DNA of 64,000 nucleotides from Oreocharis arfaki (taxonomy: Eukaryota; Chordata; Aves; Passeriformes; Paramythiidae). Made by a program: the position numbers and the translations under genes. The stretch spans positions 125,547 to 189,546 of the forward strand of contig VZRR01004735.1 of NCBI GenBank assembly GCA_013398015.1, read 5' to 3'. Within the stretch, counting starts at the first letter, position 1; the number at the start of each line of letters is the position of its first letter. The notes under the pieces were generated by a model, which saw only the letters and a program-made list of their open reading frames with translations, was not told the origin of the DNA and searched no databases. Positions 25,901 to 38,864 of this stretch are shown one piece after another.

Positions 25901-27479
25901 TTTACTTAGCACAGACGGTTTGCATTCCAGAGTAGGAGTTAATGGAGTTGTAAAGGTTTTTAGCAGCCAAGAACATGGCCTCCAGCATCCATTTCCTATC
26001 CCCATGTCACATGTGGTTTTGAGCTGAAAGTTCTCCATCTCAATTCATTTTTGCTCCTTACTTCATAGTAGATGTCACATTTTGGAGTAATCCATTCTGG
26101 TTTGGTTAGAGGAGGAGGTCTTTAATTAACTGCTGTAATCAATTGCTATATTTGCTATGTAAGGACTCCTCAGAAACGGTTTATGGTGCAGTGGCCTATT
26201 CATGGGGCTGGAATATGATGTGGAATCTCCTGCATTTGCTAGGACATATTTTGCCACCTTGGGTAAGAAGCTCCAATTTTGCTTGGGTCAGCATGTGCTG
26301 AGCCACGATACAGGACACAGACCAGCAAAGCACAACATTCACGTGAAGAGTTTCTATGACAGGCACAAAGAATTTATCTCGTGGCTGAGTGAACCCTGAG
26401 GTGTGTAGTGGGCCAGGTCCTGCTATAAGATACAGTCTCTGCAGCCTCACCCTTACAAGTGGCCTGGTGCAAGTCAAGGCACTGTTCTCCCAGCATGGGA
26501 AACTGAATTCTGCCCTGGAGTCTCTCTTCCAGTTGGCTGATGTAACACTAAAGTCATAACAATTTTCTGTGAATAACAGGAGGTTCAGAGGTTCCAAGCT
26601 ACATTTAAACAGGATCTGAACAGACCTTTCTGAGCCAAATTGATTCCTGGTGCAACTCTAATAAGGCTGGAGGAACTGCACCTGGGACGATTTTGGTCCC
26701 ACACAATATGTCAATGGCCAATCTCAATATGCCTGGATAGAGGCATCTTTGAAAAAGACATTCTCTTTATAGTACTAAATTCTGATCTGCCAAATGTGGC
26801 AGCCAATGAGCTCTTCCAAACTAAATACTGTGAGGATTATGCATAAATACTGAAGTATCCTAATCAGCCTCTTGCTGAAAATTAATTGATCCATTACAGA
26901 CAATAACTATATGCTGAAATTTTTATTCTGCATTTTTTAATTCTGTAAGTAGCATATGAGATCTGATTGGCTGGATATTTTAAACCCTAGGGGACCATTG
27001 GTGGAGCAGTACAAATCCCTCTGAAATCCAAAATCGCCAGCTGCAATTATAGGCTGCATCTAGCATCTTCTCTAAGGACTATAAATGCTTCACTGCTTTA
27101 ATTTTGCTTGGCATTTGCATCACTGTGTGACAATTACCAAGCAACAGCAAAGGATGGATTCAGTAATAAAGTCTGGACAGTAAGGAAATACTGTCCAAAT
27201 TGAAATATTCTCTCTATTTCAATCTAATATTCATCATTCTGTGCACATGAATACATCACATTTAGATATAAAGCACTGGTAAGACAGGCACCTTTCCTTC
27301 TTGCTGCTGAAATGCCTGTGGCTTCTTGCATATTAGATAAGAAGAAAATTGTTTTCTCCTCATATTTCTTGATTGTTTTCAACTACTCAAAAGGATGAGA
27401 TACTAAGTTGCAAATACTAGTGATTAAAAGGTCAGACTGCCAACTATACCACCCCAGTTAAGGTTTGTGAAATTCTACC

Positions 27480-27514
27480 CATTTCAGTGACGTAACGCTG
27501 ATATAAATCAGGAA
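27480..27514. repeat. Second relic of the same ancient motif (weak)
   Basis: The stretch atttcagtgacgtaacgctg followed by atataaatcagg resembles the same trace motif as at 7801-7857. Only word-level similarity is visible. Confidence 0.3.
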
Positions 27515-27869
27515 CAAAACAGCAATTTCATTCAACCCAGCTATATTTTGAACTCATATATACACAGTTTTAATTATTTGAACTATTTGTGATTGCCCTT
27601 AAGTCCTAGCTATATTAGAAGACAAGATCAAGCATTATAGCTCAAACTATTAACTCAAATTAGCAGAGATACAGTTGGGGAAATAAAAAACAACATTATG
27701 AGAATATGGGACTTAGACAAGGAAGGGTTTTGGGTATTGCCAAAAATAGTTTCCCTTGTTAAAAAGGCATATGCTGAAAAAATATTGTTTAGCGAGGAAA
27801 AAAGCAGGATTTGGAGAGGTGAAAAATAAAATATTTCTAATGAAAAAGACCTGGTGCACAGTGAGCTGT

Positions 27870-28400
27870 GCAGAATCAATGTTTGTAAATGACACTACTT
27901 TCCTTCATCATCCAGAGCTGGAAAACTTCAGAAAGACCTAAGTAATGTAGGCAAATAGGCAACACAGTGGAAATGTTGTTCAATGTCATTGCAAGGTCAA
28001 GCAGTGAGATGGATGAAGAGAGAAAAACTTAAATTCTTTACATGCTACAAAGTGGTTCAAATTTAATCACATAAGCACAGAGACCTTGCTGTCCTGTGCT
28101 GTTCTTTGGGACCCAGAGCTCCACTGCAGGTGCAGTCTAACAAGGCTGGAATAAAGCTGAATAAAGACTGAACTGAAAAATCACAATACCAGCAACAGTG
28201 CAGCACCATCTTACATATTTTGGGCATGTTTGCTGAAGCCCCTCAACAAGAATACTGAAGAATTAGACAGGTCTTGGAGTAGGCTGAGCATGATCCAGCA
28301 CAAAAACTTTCAAAGACAGATCGGGAAGGTGTGGTTAGTTTACTCCAAAGAGGCGATAAACAAGGCCATACAAGAAAAGTAAATAAAATGCTGAAACTGG
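27870..28400 (+). mobile_element. Probable ancient CR1/L3-like LINE remnant
   Basis: The stretch near 27920-28010 (aaaacttcagaaagacctaa, ggcaacacagtggaaatgtt, caatgtcattgcaaggtcaa) resembles the late coding part of old amniote CR1-type LINEs. The later blocks tttgggacccagagctccac and ccaaagaggcgataaacaag are also compatible. No frame is open over more than short pieces. Identity rests on word-level resemblance only, and borders are uncertain. Confidence 0.4.
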
Positions 28401-29180
28401 TATCAAAACCTGCAAGAAAATTCCCAACAACTGGCTGGTCATCTCCTTGCGGTTTTCTCACTGGAGAGCAACTAACAGCATCCACCAGCTCTGCATACCA
28501 CCAAGTTGACAACATAAGAGGATTAAATTGATTACAGAAATCATGACATGCGCATAGAAGGTTCTTAGACAGTTCTATCTCACCTCAGTTTACTAATTCT
28601 TGTCAGAAATCCTCCACATTTAATGGCCACCCCTTTATACCCCATGCAACACAGAACACCAGAACAGTTGGTGAATAACACTGTTACGAAGATGAAAGTG
28701 TCTCGACAGGGTAAATCTGTCCAACCTGACCCAATAAAGGCAAGTACTAAAGGACTCAATCTATCTTGCACCAGGAAAAGGCTCAGCTATTCACAGGAGA
28801 TGCAGTCAGAAGAGAAAGCTACACCTCTGACCTTTGGCCAAACAAATAGCTTATAAAACAGCACCTGCAACTACAGTCCAAAATGTTACCAAACCTGAAC
28901 ATTTTTGAATGAGGCGCCAAAAAGAACCAAATTCACATAGCTCACGCTGATACTTTATACAACCAAAGTTCCCATGGCATATGCCAGGAAAATGAAAACA
29001 GGAGTTGTATGGGAAGCTTTACTGAAGCAGAAATAATGTCTAGAGCCGTGTTTTTCCTCTCCATGGCTTTTCCTCTTGAATATTGCAACCAAACATCTCA
29101 AATGTTTAAAGAGTAAGGAAAAAGCTACATCCCATCACATATTTCCAAAAGCAAGAGTTAAAAAAATATTTGTCTCTTAC

Positions 29181-29337
29181 CTTGTTAGCTTTGTCCCAAT
29201 CTGCTGCCTAAGTTCGAGCCTCTCCTCATCAGTCTGCATGGGGAGGATGTTCTTTTCCTCCAGTTCTCGCTTGGAAGGCCTGTTGCTTAGTTTGATTGCT
29301 AAAGAGTCCTTCCTGCAGAGTTTCCTTGCCAGGGGGC
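29181..29337 (-). CDS. PHACTR1: PHACTR1 exon encoding the first C-terminal RPEL repeat
   Basis: This 157-bp exon has acceptor ccacag and donor gtaaga, phase 1 to phase 2. It reads SPLARKLCRKDSLAIKLSNR, then PSKRELEEKNILPMQTDEER and ends LELRQQIGTKLTR. The core L-S-N-R-P-S-K-R-E-L with following K-N-I-L is a full RPEL actin-binding motif: the RP pair and the E-L pair are intact. The last Arg codon is split with the next exon 26.4 kb away. The residue after NILP is Met where I remember Arg in mammals, a minor substitution outside the core. The antisense strand is open for 156 codons, which I treat as a shadow. Confidence 0.96.
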
Positions 29338-30833
29338 CTGTGGGAGAGAGGAGAGGCTCTGCCAAAGGAGGTGTCATCATTTCATTACAGCATGCAGCTG
29401 GCAAAGAAGCACTAGCCAAGGGAGGATATGAGGCTCTCGTTTACACTGGTATGGACTATGGGAAAAGGGGTGTCATTAACTTCATGTGCTCAATTAGCCT
29501 CAATTCATATCATAATAAGGAAAAGCTGAAATTGGTAGGTATATAGGAAATAGAAATTAATATATTGCTCTATAGAGGGGAGTGGAGAAGAAGGGCTTGT
29601 TCCAGAATTGTTAGTAGCATCTGTAGCTTTCTCTAGAACAGTATTTCTGAACCACATAACGAAATGAAAAATACGACCTCAGAATCTGCGCAGGCAGCAG
29701 AGCTACAGCATGTGAAAAGAGAGGGGAATCTGAATCTCTCTTGCAATGTAATATGAAGACACCCAAGTCAGCACTAGAAGGAATCAAAAGTCAATCAGAA
29801 GCAGCACAAATCTCTGTGTACATTAACTGACTGCTTCCCAGGTAGTGACAGTGGCAAAAACTAGTGGCCTTTTATGGCTCAAATTTGCTTTCTCAGGCTT
29901 GTGTCCAAAGCAGTTTGAGCAAGGAAGACAGACACAAACAGAGACACACACACACACACGCGAGAGGTTTTGGCCTTTGTCAGGAGAGTGTGAGATAGTG
30001 CAGTTCTGCTCTTTTTTTAGTTTAGCAACACTGCTTAATTTCACTTGCAGGGTAAGGTTGGGTTCTGAGGGGATGAAATATGCCTGTTTTAGAATCTTCT
30101 TTCTGTGTATTTTAAAAGGGATGTTTGATTGTACTGCTTCCAGTTTTCAGAAGAAAAGAAATGCAAGAGCCTGGAACTTCAATGTCTGAGATGACAAGCA
30201 GCTGTCATACATAAAGTACTGTCTTGTCTTCATGGGAGAGTCCTTCGATGCCACACTGAGGCAGGAGTTGGGTTTCCTTATAGAGGTCAGGAAGGCCACA
30301 GGTCCTTCCCCAGTCTGTAACTGTGACATGGCTATCAATTAACCTCTTCTTATCTGAGCCCAATCCTCTGATTGTGACCCCTTTCAAGGCATGTGCACAT
30401 TTATGATTCCGAAATGATTTAATACTGACTGTATATAAAAGCCCTGATTCTGTATGTGTGGCACTTATTTCATTCTCTTGAAGTAACTACTGAGATGATC
30501 TTGACTTAAGCCAAAGGTAGGGCTTCTCTTCACCACATGCACTTAGGAAAACGAATCCAAAAGCCAATTTGTAATAGAACTAATATAAGCCCAAACCTGT
30601 CATCTGAATTTGGCCTGAGCACTACCCAGACGGCAATTCACGCATATTAGGGGAACCACTAAAAATTCATACTACTTGTTATTTTGAATTAGCATCCCCA
30701 TGTAGTCAAGCCCTGAGAGATGAGAAAGCCAAAGCCAAGAAAGAAAATACACAGGCCTTGTGTTTCCTTTTTGTATTGTGAGTTCAGAGTAAAACTTAAA
30801 TAAGTGAGAAAGGAAAAATAGAATGAGTCTTAC
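29338..30833 (-). other. PHACTR1: PHACTR1 1.5-kb intron
   Basis: Bounded by donor gtaaga at 30833 and acceptor ccacag at 29338 on the minus strand; the codon AGC (Ser) is split across it. It contains a short CA run near 29944-29958 followed by CGCGAG. I see nothing else in it. Confidence 0.85.
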
Positions 30834-31042
30834 TTGTAAATAATGAGTTATCCTCCTCTTCATCCTCCTCTTCTTCCTCTTCCTGCCTTGGATAGAGGCA
30901 GGAAGAATCTTCATAGTCAGTTTCATGAGGCACATTTTCTTTATTGTCATCGCATTCGATCACAACAGTTGGCACTTGTCTCATGTCTGGAAGGCCCCCA
31001 GGTCCTGTTTTTGTAACACTGTCACTTGAGTGTAAACCAGAG
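30834..31042 (-). CDS. PHACTR1: PHACTR1 exon with acidic E/D run
   Basis: This 209-bp exon has acceptor cggcag and donor gtaaga, entering in phase 2 and leaving in phase 1. It reads SGLHSSDSVTKTGPGGLPDM, then the PHACTR-typical RQVPTVVIECDDNKENVPHE, then DYEDSSCLYPRQ followed by a run of Glu and Asp (six Glu, Asp, three Glu, Asp). The acidic run is coded by GAG/GAA/GAT-type codons and shows on the plus strand as a pyrimidine tract near 30849-30885, a possible slippage site. The block VPTVVIECDDNKENVP is strongly conserved in my memory of PHACTR1. The upstream junction lacks a short segment I recall from human (see findings). Confidence 0.95.
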
Positions 31043-34000
31043 CTGCCGGGAAAGAAAAGCAAATAAATAAACTAAAGGAAACAGCTCAATGAAAGGCAGA
31101 GTTGCTTCTCTCACTATGTACAGGAAAGGAGTGGTCTTTCATCCCTTTTTGAGAAGAAATGAGAACAGAAAGCTCTTCAAGACCAGCAAGACATCTAATG
31201 GGTTTAAACTGATTCCTTATTAGATTTAGGGTACAACACTTATTAGGGAGAGGTAGGACAGCATGCAGGCAGAAATACTATCAGCCAGGATGAAGATCTG
31301 TGGCAAATACTTAGTGACCAGTTACTCAGAGTGGTAAGCACCAGCTACTCAGTGGTAAGCATGTCTTCAGCCTGGTGTTTGTGTGACCTCCCCACTGGTG
31401 TGCAGGCAGCAAGGAGGAAATGTCTCACCTGAGTGCAAAAGGTGGAGTAAGACATGGAGGAAGGAATATAGACTGTAGGGGATAATTATAGAAAGGCAGA
31501 GGGAAAGTATGGCTTGCACTAGTTGGGCAAGATGATGATGAGTGACTTGAGGGGATGGCAAGGGCACAACTCTCTGACGTGCAGGGGAGTGAGCATGTGA
31601 AACTGGGCTTGGAGAAAAGAGACTTTGGGAGCAGGTGAGGGTAACCAGGGAAGTAGCTAAAACTGGGGAGGTTTGTTTGCTAATGGTAGAATTATATATT
31701 GGGGGGGTGGCCATGACGATATCGCTTCTCCTGCTCCAGCTCCTTATCCAGCCAGGTGCAGGAGACCAATCAGAATTGGCGCTAACATCTTATTTCTTTT
31801 GTCACAGGTCTGATCGACTATTTTCTGCATCTTATGAGGTTAAGACCAGTGGTGAGGACTGCTACCATCTAGCTCAGTTTATGTGTAGAATTCAGAGCCC
31901 TTTACCAAATAACATATCAAGTAGGGAAACAGGAATACGAGGAGGTGAAGACCAACCTCAAACACAAAGTGAAAGGAAAAGTCAGGAACAGAATCATGTT
32001 TCCCAACCAATTTTTATCTAAATAGCTCATGTTGTTTTTCCAGTGTAAAATCAGAATAAGAGACTGGCAGGCAAAAATGGTGGCAGCTCAGGACTATTTG
32101 TGAGACAGCAGAAGCTGCCCTCTCTCTGAAAAATGGGGAACACTTGCCTGTTGGACACCCTTTCTATGTCAAACTCCCATTTTACTTTCCAGAAGAGCAT
32201 AGGTGTGAAAGCAGATGTGCTGGCCAAGTTGACCTTGAGGCACACAAACTTGGATCTGACAAGTATTGAGTAGCCTCAATCGCCTTGAATATTTTAGCCT
32301 GCTCTGAATACCAGAGATATTCTGCATCTTGAATAAAACGTAGTCTTCTCCTTAAAAGATTTTTACTGAAATGTATTGAATCTAGTATTTCAACTTAAAA
32401 CATTTTGCTTTCTTCTAACCCATAAGTTAGAATGGATTCTTAAATGGCTGCTAGATAACATTCCACACAGACTTTAAAAAACGTAGTTCTAGGAATATTA
32501 TGCTACTCCAAAATACGCTTAGGGATGAAAGAGAAGAAAAGGCTTCAGATCCTGTGAACAAACCATGCCATGCTGTTATTATCATCTTCGGCTTCAAAGA
32601 AATAATATTGTTAATTCCAACATTTATTATTGCAGCCTAACCAACAGTGAGATGCAGAGCTTTACTGGATGCCTTGAAGAGAGAAACTCAATTTTCTTAG
32701 TGATAGTCCATGTTTTGTACCACAAAGTAAGAGAAATTCATGAAGAACTGGCTTGCAAATTTTTGTATTGTACTTACATGAGTTTGACACAAAAAAACTT
32801 TATCCCAGATGCAGTTTTAGAATTCATCAGCTGAACTCTCATAATGACACATCAATGCACTATAAATTTTAAAAACTTTGAACTAACTTTTAATTTATTG
32901 AAATGCTTTTGGAATTTTTATATTATGAACTTCATTAAATCTGTTTTCTCTGTAAGCTAATTTTTGAGGAAGTTTTTTAAAAGAGGAAAGCGAGGAAATT
33001 CAAAAGTCTGGAATGAAATTTCTGAGAAAAACTATAATATTGTGAAATTCGGTTAACATTGCTAAAAAAATACCCCAAACCTTCCAATTGCATACATGCA
33101 ACATCATTCAGTTAATTTTAAAACAATACATACACAGAGAGTAAGTACAAATTCACTAAGCCCCTTCTGGAAGTACAAATGAAAGGAGCAAGAAGTAGTT
33201 CAGCATCCAGGACTATTTGGTGCTTCCCTGTTCTGTGAAGGATGGATGTAGAATTACGGATGCATCCTCATGACTGTGTACATAGGGTAGCAGATATCAA
33301 AGTGATCCATCAGTTTAGGTTATCGAACAGATATTGGATGGCAAAAAGATTTTCAAGTTACCGCAGAGGATTTTTATTTGAACTAGTGATCTAGAAATAG
33401 GCAGCTTCTCATCTCATTGTAAGTTTTCTGAATCATCCACTTTCTTGATAATACTACTTTCTATTTTAAGCCCCTCATTTTTCCTAGTGTTTTGTGTTGT
33501 TCTTGATTAAAATCAGCCCTTTCCACAGCAATTTGACTAAGTCAGCTGTCTAAGCCAAGCCCTTATGAAATACATGCAGTACTGCAGTATACTTAAGAAA
33601 GACAAATCAAGGTCACTGGATATGTCCATTGTGTATAAATGGCTCTGGGTCATGAGCAAAACTCCCACATGGTCAGGTGGTCTACACCACAAAATTTTTC
33701 AGCATTACTCACCAAAAAGCCCACTACTGTTTCAAAAAGCCCATTTTAAATCAGTTTTGTGTTTTGCAACAAAATTAGAGAAAAAAGCTACAGTTAAGCA
33801 AGTGCTTGTTTCAAAAAGATCTTAACGCATGGATTTGAACAATTCATAGCTCCCTAGTACAAGAACTTGCAATTACTGCTGCATCACCTTTACATGATCA
33901 AAACAGCAAAAAAGTTAGACCACTACAGCTTGCAATGTTTCTAGAGAGAAAATACTTTAATGAAAAATCACAATTTAAGCACATGAGTGACTCACGGTAC

Positions 34001-37000
34001 AGACAAAAGAAAAAAAAGAAAAAAAAGTGAAATACCTCCTGTAAAATCTAGTGGGAGAAACCTGTACACTTCTCGTCTGTTATTGCAGGCCTTTTAATTT
34101 TGGAATAAAGGGTTACATTTTTATCAACATGTTTTCAGATCCACAGTACACTTTTCTGTACTTACCAGTTAAAACAAAAAAATCTGAAAAAACTTCAAAC
34201 CATTGTATATATGTTTCTACTACAGGCATGTGTGTGAGAAAGAGAGAGAAGGCAGAGCTATAAATATTAAGTGTTTCTATCCTTAGGCAATGCTAAAGTT
34301 TAGACGAGACAATTCTCTGGACAAGTTTTATGGAAGATAAATGTTTTCTGACTCAAATATGTTTCATAAGATTTACAAGACACTGGTGGTAACGTCTAAT
34401 GCGTCTCATTTCATAAATCTGCAGTCTGAAGCTGAGCTGGGTGTCCCAGAGGAACTGGTCTCACACACAGTCTTTTTGGACACAGTGGTTTTTCCCTCCT
34501 CTGCCACAGAGGCAATTCTAGCCAGGAGTGAGATATTGCCACTTAAGAGCTCCTTAGCACGTATGTTAAACGAACTGAGGCCTGAATTCATCTGCACCCG
34601 CCCCTGTACACGAACCCACAGAGTAAACGAAATTAATTGTCACCTTTCCAGACAGGCTGAGAATTATACAGGCAAGGCAGAAAATCAGGCTACTTCAGAT
34701 GAAGAAACTGCCTCACTAAGTCAAAATTAAAGACACATTTTGGTGTCACAAGAGAGTTTCTTAAGCTTCCTTAGCCACTGTTGGTGATGCATGGCTTCAG
34801 GGTATGGTCCTTCTTCTCAAATTCATTTCAGTTAGGAGGATGAAATCTGTGTATTTTGGTGGCAGGGTTTACCAGATTTTCATAAACTCCTAAAATGCAT
34901 ACTGAAATGGTAAAAAATGGTGTCCACATCTAGAGTTTTACTTACTCTTGACAAGCACCCTTTGGGCTGAAGGGGAAAGTAATTTGCAGTAGGACACAAA
35001 CTGGCAACAGAGGTTGCAGAAAAAAGGTTACATGGAAATTACACATTTCTCTGTTTCAACTTAATCTACCATAAAACTGGTAATTTATCAGGGAGAATAG
35101 AGGCAAACTGGCAGCACAAATGACATGTCATAATAGTCATACTATGACAAGGGGCAGATTGCCCTTCTGAGAATAGGTTATGAATAGACGTTAGGAGTAC
35201 TAGAAAATGTTTGCAATCAAAAGCGTTAAGTGCACAAATGAACTTAATGTTCTATAATGTCTGTAATAAAATTGAATAAAAAAATCCAGGAATTAACTGC
35301 CATTTTAAGCCGTAAGAACAACTGTGACTTGAACAGCTATTTCATGCCTTTTAATGTACCTTAAGACCTTAACTTATTAATATGCACTAGATCTAGGTGA
35401 GGCAGTTACATGCAATCACTCCTGCAGAGGGGAAAATAGACATAGAGAGACTCAGTAACTTTCTCAAGGTCAAAGACAGAAAAATCTGGCTTCCAGGTCT
35501 GTACAGAGGGAGAGCTCATTTTTCTCTGGCAAGCCTGTGGCTCATTGGCAAAGCACTGATTTCAACTATCAGTCTTCAGATGTCATTAGACTATCTGAAT
35601 TCCAGAGACCTTATCTGTGTAAGCAATAAAACCAGATTGCTAGAGGAAGGGAATGTTTTAGCCTTTCATTCGTTTTCATGCCCACATTCAGAGACCTGGT
35701 GAAGAGGAGGGTTGTGAGGTCTAAGAAAAAATTACTGGGCAAAATATGGTTTTGATACAAACTGATTCAGCAAGTATCAGTAGAGCTTAAATGACCTTGA
35801 GGAGCTTCCACTGCACTAAGACCAAAGAAACCAGATACAAGGAAGAAAAGGAAAAATTCAGGAAGGAAAAGAAAAAAATTAGAACTGAAACCTGATCTAT
35901 ACTTGTCTATCTGATCATCCCTTATTAAAAAAAAACCCCCACTATTCTAAATAATCCCCCAAATTACCAGACTTGGCAGCATTATTACTGCAGCACCATG
36001 GCAATTATTCTGTAAAGTCATAGGATACTTTGAGATAATGTCTGAGATCAGAAGAAAAAACTCCTTAGTATTCACCAGAAGGTGCCTCAGAGACTTATCA
36101 AGCTCTCATTTCCTCAAGATTATTGACCCAACAGCAGTGACCCAGCACACTGTCAACTTGGAAGGAACAGCAAAGCATAGGATGTCCCTCCATATCCTAT
36201 GCATGCTACAGAAGTGACCACACTACCAAATTTCAAACAGAGGAAGGAGATCGAGGATCTTTGCAGTTTTAACAGGCCCTTAAAGAGTTTTGGGCTGAAA
36301 TGTACAGCGACAAATACTGCAGTATAATTTCTCTTGGGTTTAATGCAGATTTTTACAATATGGGAGAGTGAGCACTGTCAAAAATAGTAGAAAACAGTGG
36401 CATTTGGTGCAAATAATTGTCTCCCAAGTTAAAGAAAGATATTTTAAAAATGTGCACAAATCTTCAAGCAAACTTGGCAAATTTATCTAGATTACAATGT
36501 GGCTTGAAAAAGCAAATGGAGAATTTAACAGCAAGATCAGCTTCACAGACCTATAAATGGTTTGAAATACTTTTACCTCTAAATATTACAAAAAACCCCA
36601 ATTGCTGTTGCAGAGGAGACAATCATGACCTATTTTCTCCCTTGTGAATGCAAAAGTTATTGATTTGTTTTGACAAGCATCACAACCAAAGTACTCAATA
36701 CATTAATCCATGATTTAAATAACAGTTAATCAACACAGAAAAGGCTATGAAAAATCTGTCTCCAATATCATGAACTAGGATTCATATTTATTTTAAATGT
36801 GAAATACCGGTGTCACAACCTTTTCTTGTTTTCTTCTTATTAATTGCAAAGGGAAGCAATTGCTTCACATTGGGACATGAATCCTTGATTACTCAGTTTT
36901 TAACAAGCAGCAGAGCTTCAGCTACAGATTAATAGTTAAACCCAAACAGCATCACCTTCTTTAAATAAGTTAAACGTATTTGTAGACATAAACATGATGG

Positions 37001-38533
37001 ATGACTAGAAATTGGAACATTCATTGCTGTGGGGCAACAGATGCCACAATGAAGTCATGCTCTGAGAGATGTCACTGGGCTTGAGATAACAAAGGGCCTT
37101 CTGCACACAGTGGGAGCCAGACATTAAGACGTCCGACTTGTGCAGTCCCAAAGGAGCCTTTGGGAGACAACAGCTACACTCTGCGCCTGCTGCATTGAGT
37201 TTTGGGGGGGTGCAGAGGCACCTGACCAGCCATGCTGGCAGTGTGACAGGTAAATGGGGAGTCATGGGCATGGCAGTGGGAGGCAATGTGGATGTTCTTT
37301 CGAATCCAACCTCTACAGCTCTTTCACTGATGGGAATAGGAATCTCCTTCATAGCCCTAGTAGTTTTTCCCCAGCTGAGAATTCCCCCATGCTGTAGAAA
37401 CATTAGCCCCATGATGTAATCACAGATGTGCCACTATTCTGGTACTGGCAGTCTGAGACAGCCTCTGGTCTCCTGACTCTTTTTCAGGCAGTAAGGAGAA
37501 TCTGCCATCAAAAATCCAGTTGTTTCCAGCTATAGAATATAATGAAAGTAGCATTATCAGAAAGAAGTACTGGGGTAAATCATTAGGCATTTTGTCTGTT
37601 AGACCAAATATTTTGCCTTCCTGTACAACAGAAGGATGATCTGATGCTCCTAGAACAAGCTGGCTACAAAGCTGTCCGTGGTACTAAATAAAACGTAATT
37701 TTTCAGACTACCTTCTGTGTTCTGGGTCTATCTCAGTTTTCCTCTGCAAGGTGAAATAAATTTTCCAAAGCTTGCTGATGTTGCAGTATATGAGGGCAGC
37801 TTGCATTTATACAACGTGCTTCACTTATTCAGACTACTTGGAGAAACACTCAGAGAGACTCATAAGTGACAGTAACAAAGAGCAGCCCCAAGGTGGGTAA
37901 GGCATTTCTGATCAAATGTGATACCTCTTGCCAGATGCAAATGGCTAAGAAGGTAGCTGCTGTGGAATGGGTTAAATACTTATTTTAAGATCAAACATAT
38001 AATTTAATTTTAATTAATTTAAATAATTTAAATACTGTATTAAAACCCTTCTAAGTGACTTGTAGGAAGTCCACATAAATTGTTTCGAGCTAATTGGTAA
38101 TACTAATCAGATGCCCTGCTGGAGTGGCACATTGGATTCTAATTGCTCTTTTATGAATCTTCCTTTCCTTGCATTTAGCAATCCTCCACACAACTGGAGC
38201 TCTGCAGTTATCCCTCAGCAGTACATACTGCAAGCCAGGCATATCCTATTAAAATCTTCTCCATTGGCTGTATTATCTGCTTCCTTGAACAGGACAACGG
38301 GGTTCAGGAAATTTGGTCTTTGTTTCCTTTCTGCCACAAGCTTGTCAAACAAGCCTGGAAAGGCTCTTCCCCTGTCTCTGTTTCTCCAGAAATGACTCTG
38401 CCCTGAAGTTGTTAGACCCCAGAGGTGACACCTCATTCAAGTCCTATGAACGTAACTCAAGTGAGGATACCGATCCTGAGGTTAACAGGAAACAGTGCAC
38501 ACCAGTACGTAATTTTAAAAGTCGATCCATTAC
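31043..38533 (-). other. PHACTR1: PHACTR1 7.5-kb intron
   Basis: Bounded by donor gtaatg at 38533 and acceptor cggcag at 31043; a Ser codon (AG|C) is split across it. It is AT-rich, with A-rich runs near 34003-34028, a purine-rich tract at about 35840-35880 and an AT-only patch near 38000-38036. No CR1 or LTR was recognised. A short PHACTR1 exon could be expected here from human memory, but I could not find it. Confidence 0.8.
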
Positions 38534-38864
38534 CTTTCTAGCCTGTGCATGGTCATGGCTAGTGTTTTGTTCAGTTCCTCGATCATCCGGCACCCTGAAG
38601 GGTGAATGGGCAACGTGCTGGACCCAGAAGGAAGGTGCTGGCTGTGGCTGCCGTACTGGAGCTGGTGCTGGTGAGCTGCTAACTGGGATGGCAGGACAGT
38701 GTGATGCTGCTGGGTCAAAGGCTGCTGGGAGCTCTTCTGCGTGGAATAGGATGAGAGAGAGAGGTCTGGCCCCCCTAAAGGCATGCAAATCATGACTTTC
38801 TTTGGAGGTAGTGGAGGTGACAGTTTAACTGGCATACAAGGCAGTTTCACAGGAGCGCCAGGAT
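38534..38864 (-). CDS. PHACTR1: PHACTR1 exon, proline-rich and His/Gln-rich central region
   Basis: This 331-bp exon has acceptor ttttag and donor gtaatg, entering in phase 1 and leaving in phase 2. It starts DPGAPVKLPCMPVKLSPPLP, then PPKKVMICMPLGGPDLS, a Gln/His-rich stretch (QPLTQQHHTVLPSQ, QHQLQYGSHSQHLP), and ends with CRMIEELNKTLAMTMHRLE. This is the central, mostly disordered part of PHACTR1. The acceptor lies directly behind an uninterrupted run of 14 T on the coding strand (14 A at 38867-38880 on the plus strand), an unusually pure polypyrimidine tract. The antisense strand is also open for 160 codons (38313-38795), which I treat as a shadow. Confidence 0.95.

Larger units (their letters stand above)
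2738..29180 (-). other. PHACTR1: PHACTR1 26.4-kb intron between two RPEL exons
   Basis: Bounded by donor gtaaga (29180) and acceptor tcgcag (2738) on the minus strand. The flanking exons join in frame inside an Arg codon, so no extra exon is required. It contains CR1 fragments at 11987-12385, 16388-17840 (with a nested copy at 16868-16916), 19208-19545 and a probable old one near 27870-28400, plus an AAAC microsatellite at 22610-22649. It also holds small local duplications at 3152-3187 and 22852-22911. The rest is unique-looking AT-rich sequence in which I see no exon, RNA gene or promoter that I can defend. Confidence 0.85.

Noticed and set aside
29076..29546. 156-codon plus-strand open frame
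   Set aside because: Antisense shadow of the RPEL exon at 29181-29337 plus flanking intron.
38313..38795. 160-codon plus-strand open frame
   Set aside because: It lies antisense over the PHACTR1 central exon, whose composition (few stops on either strand) explains it. No family resemblance on the plus strand.
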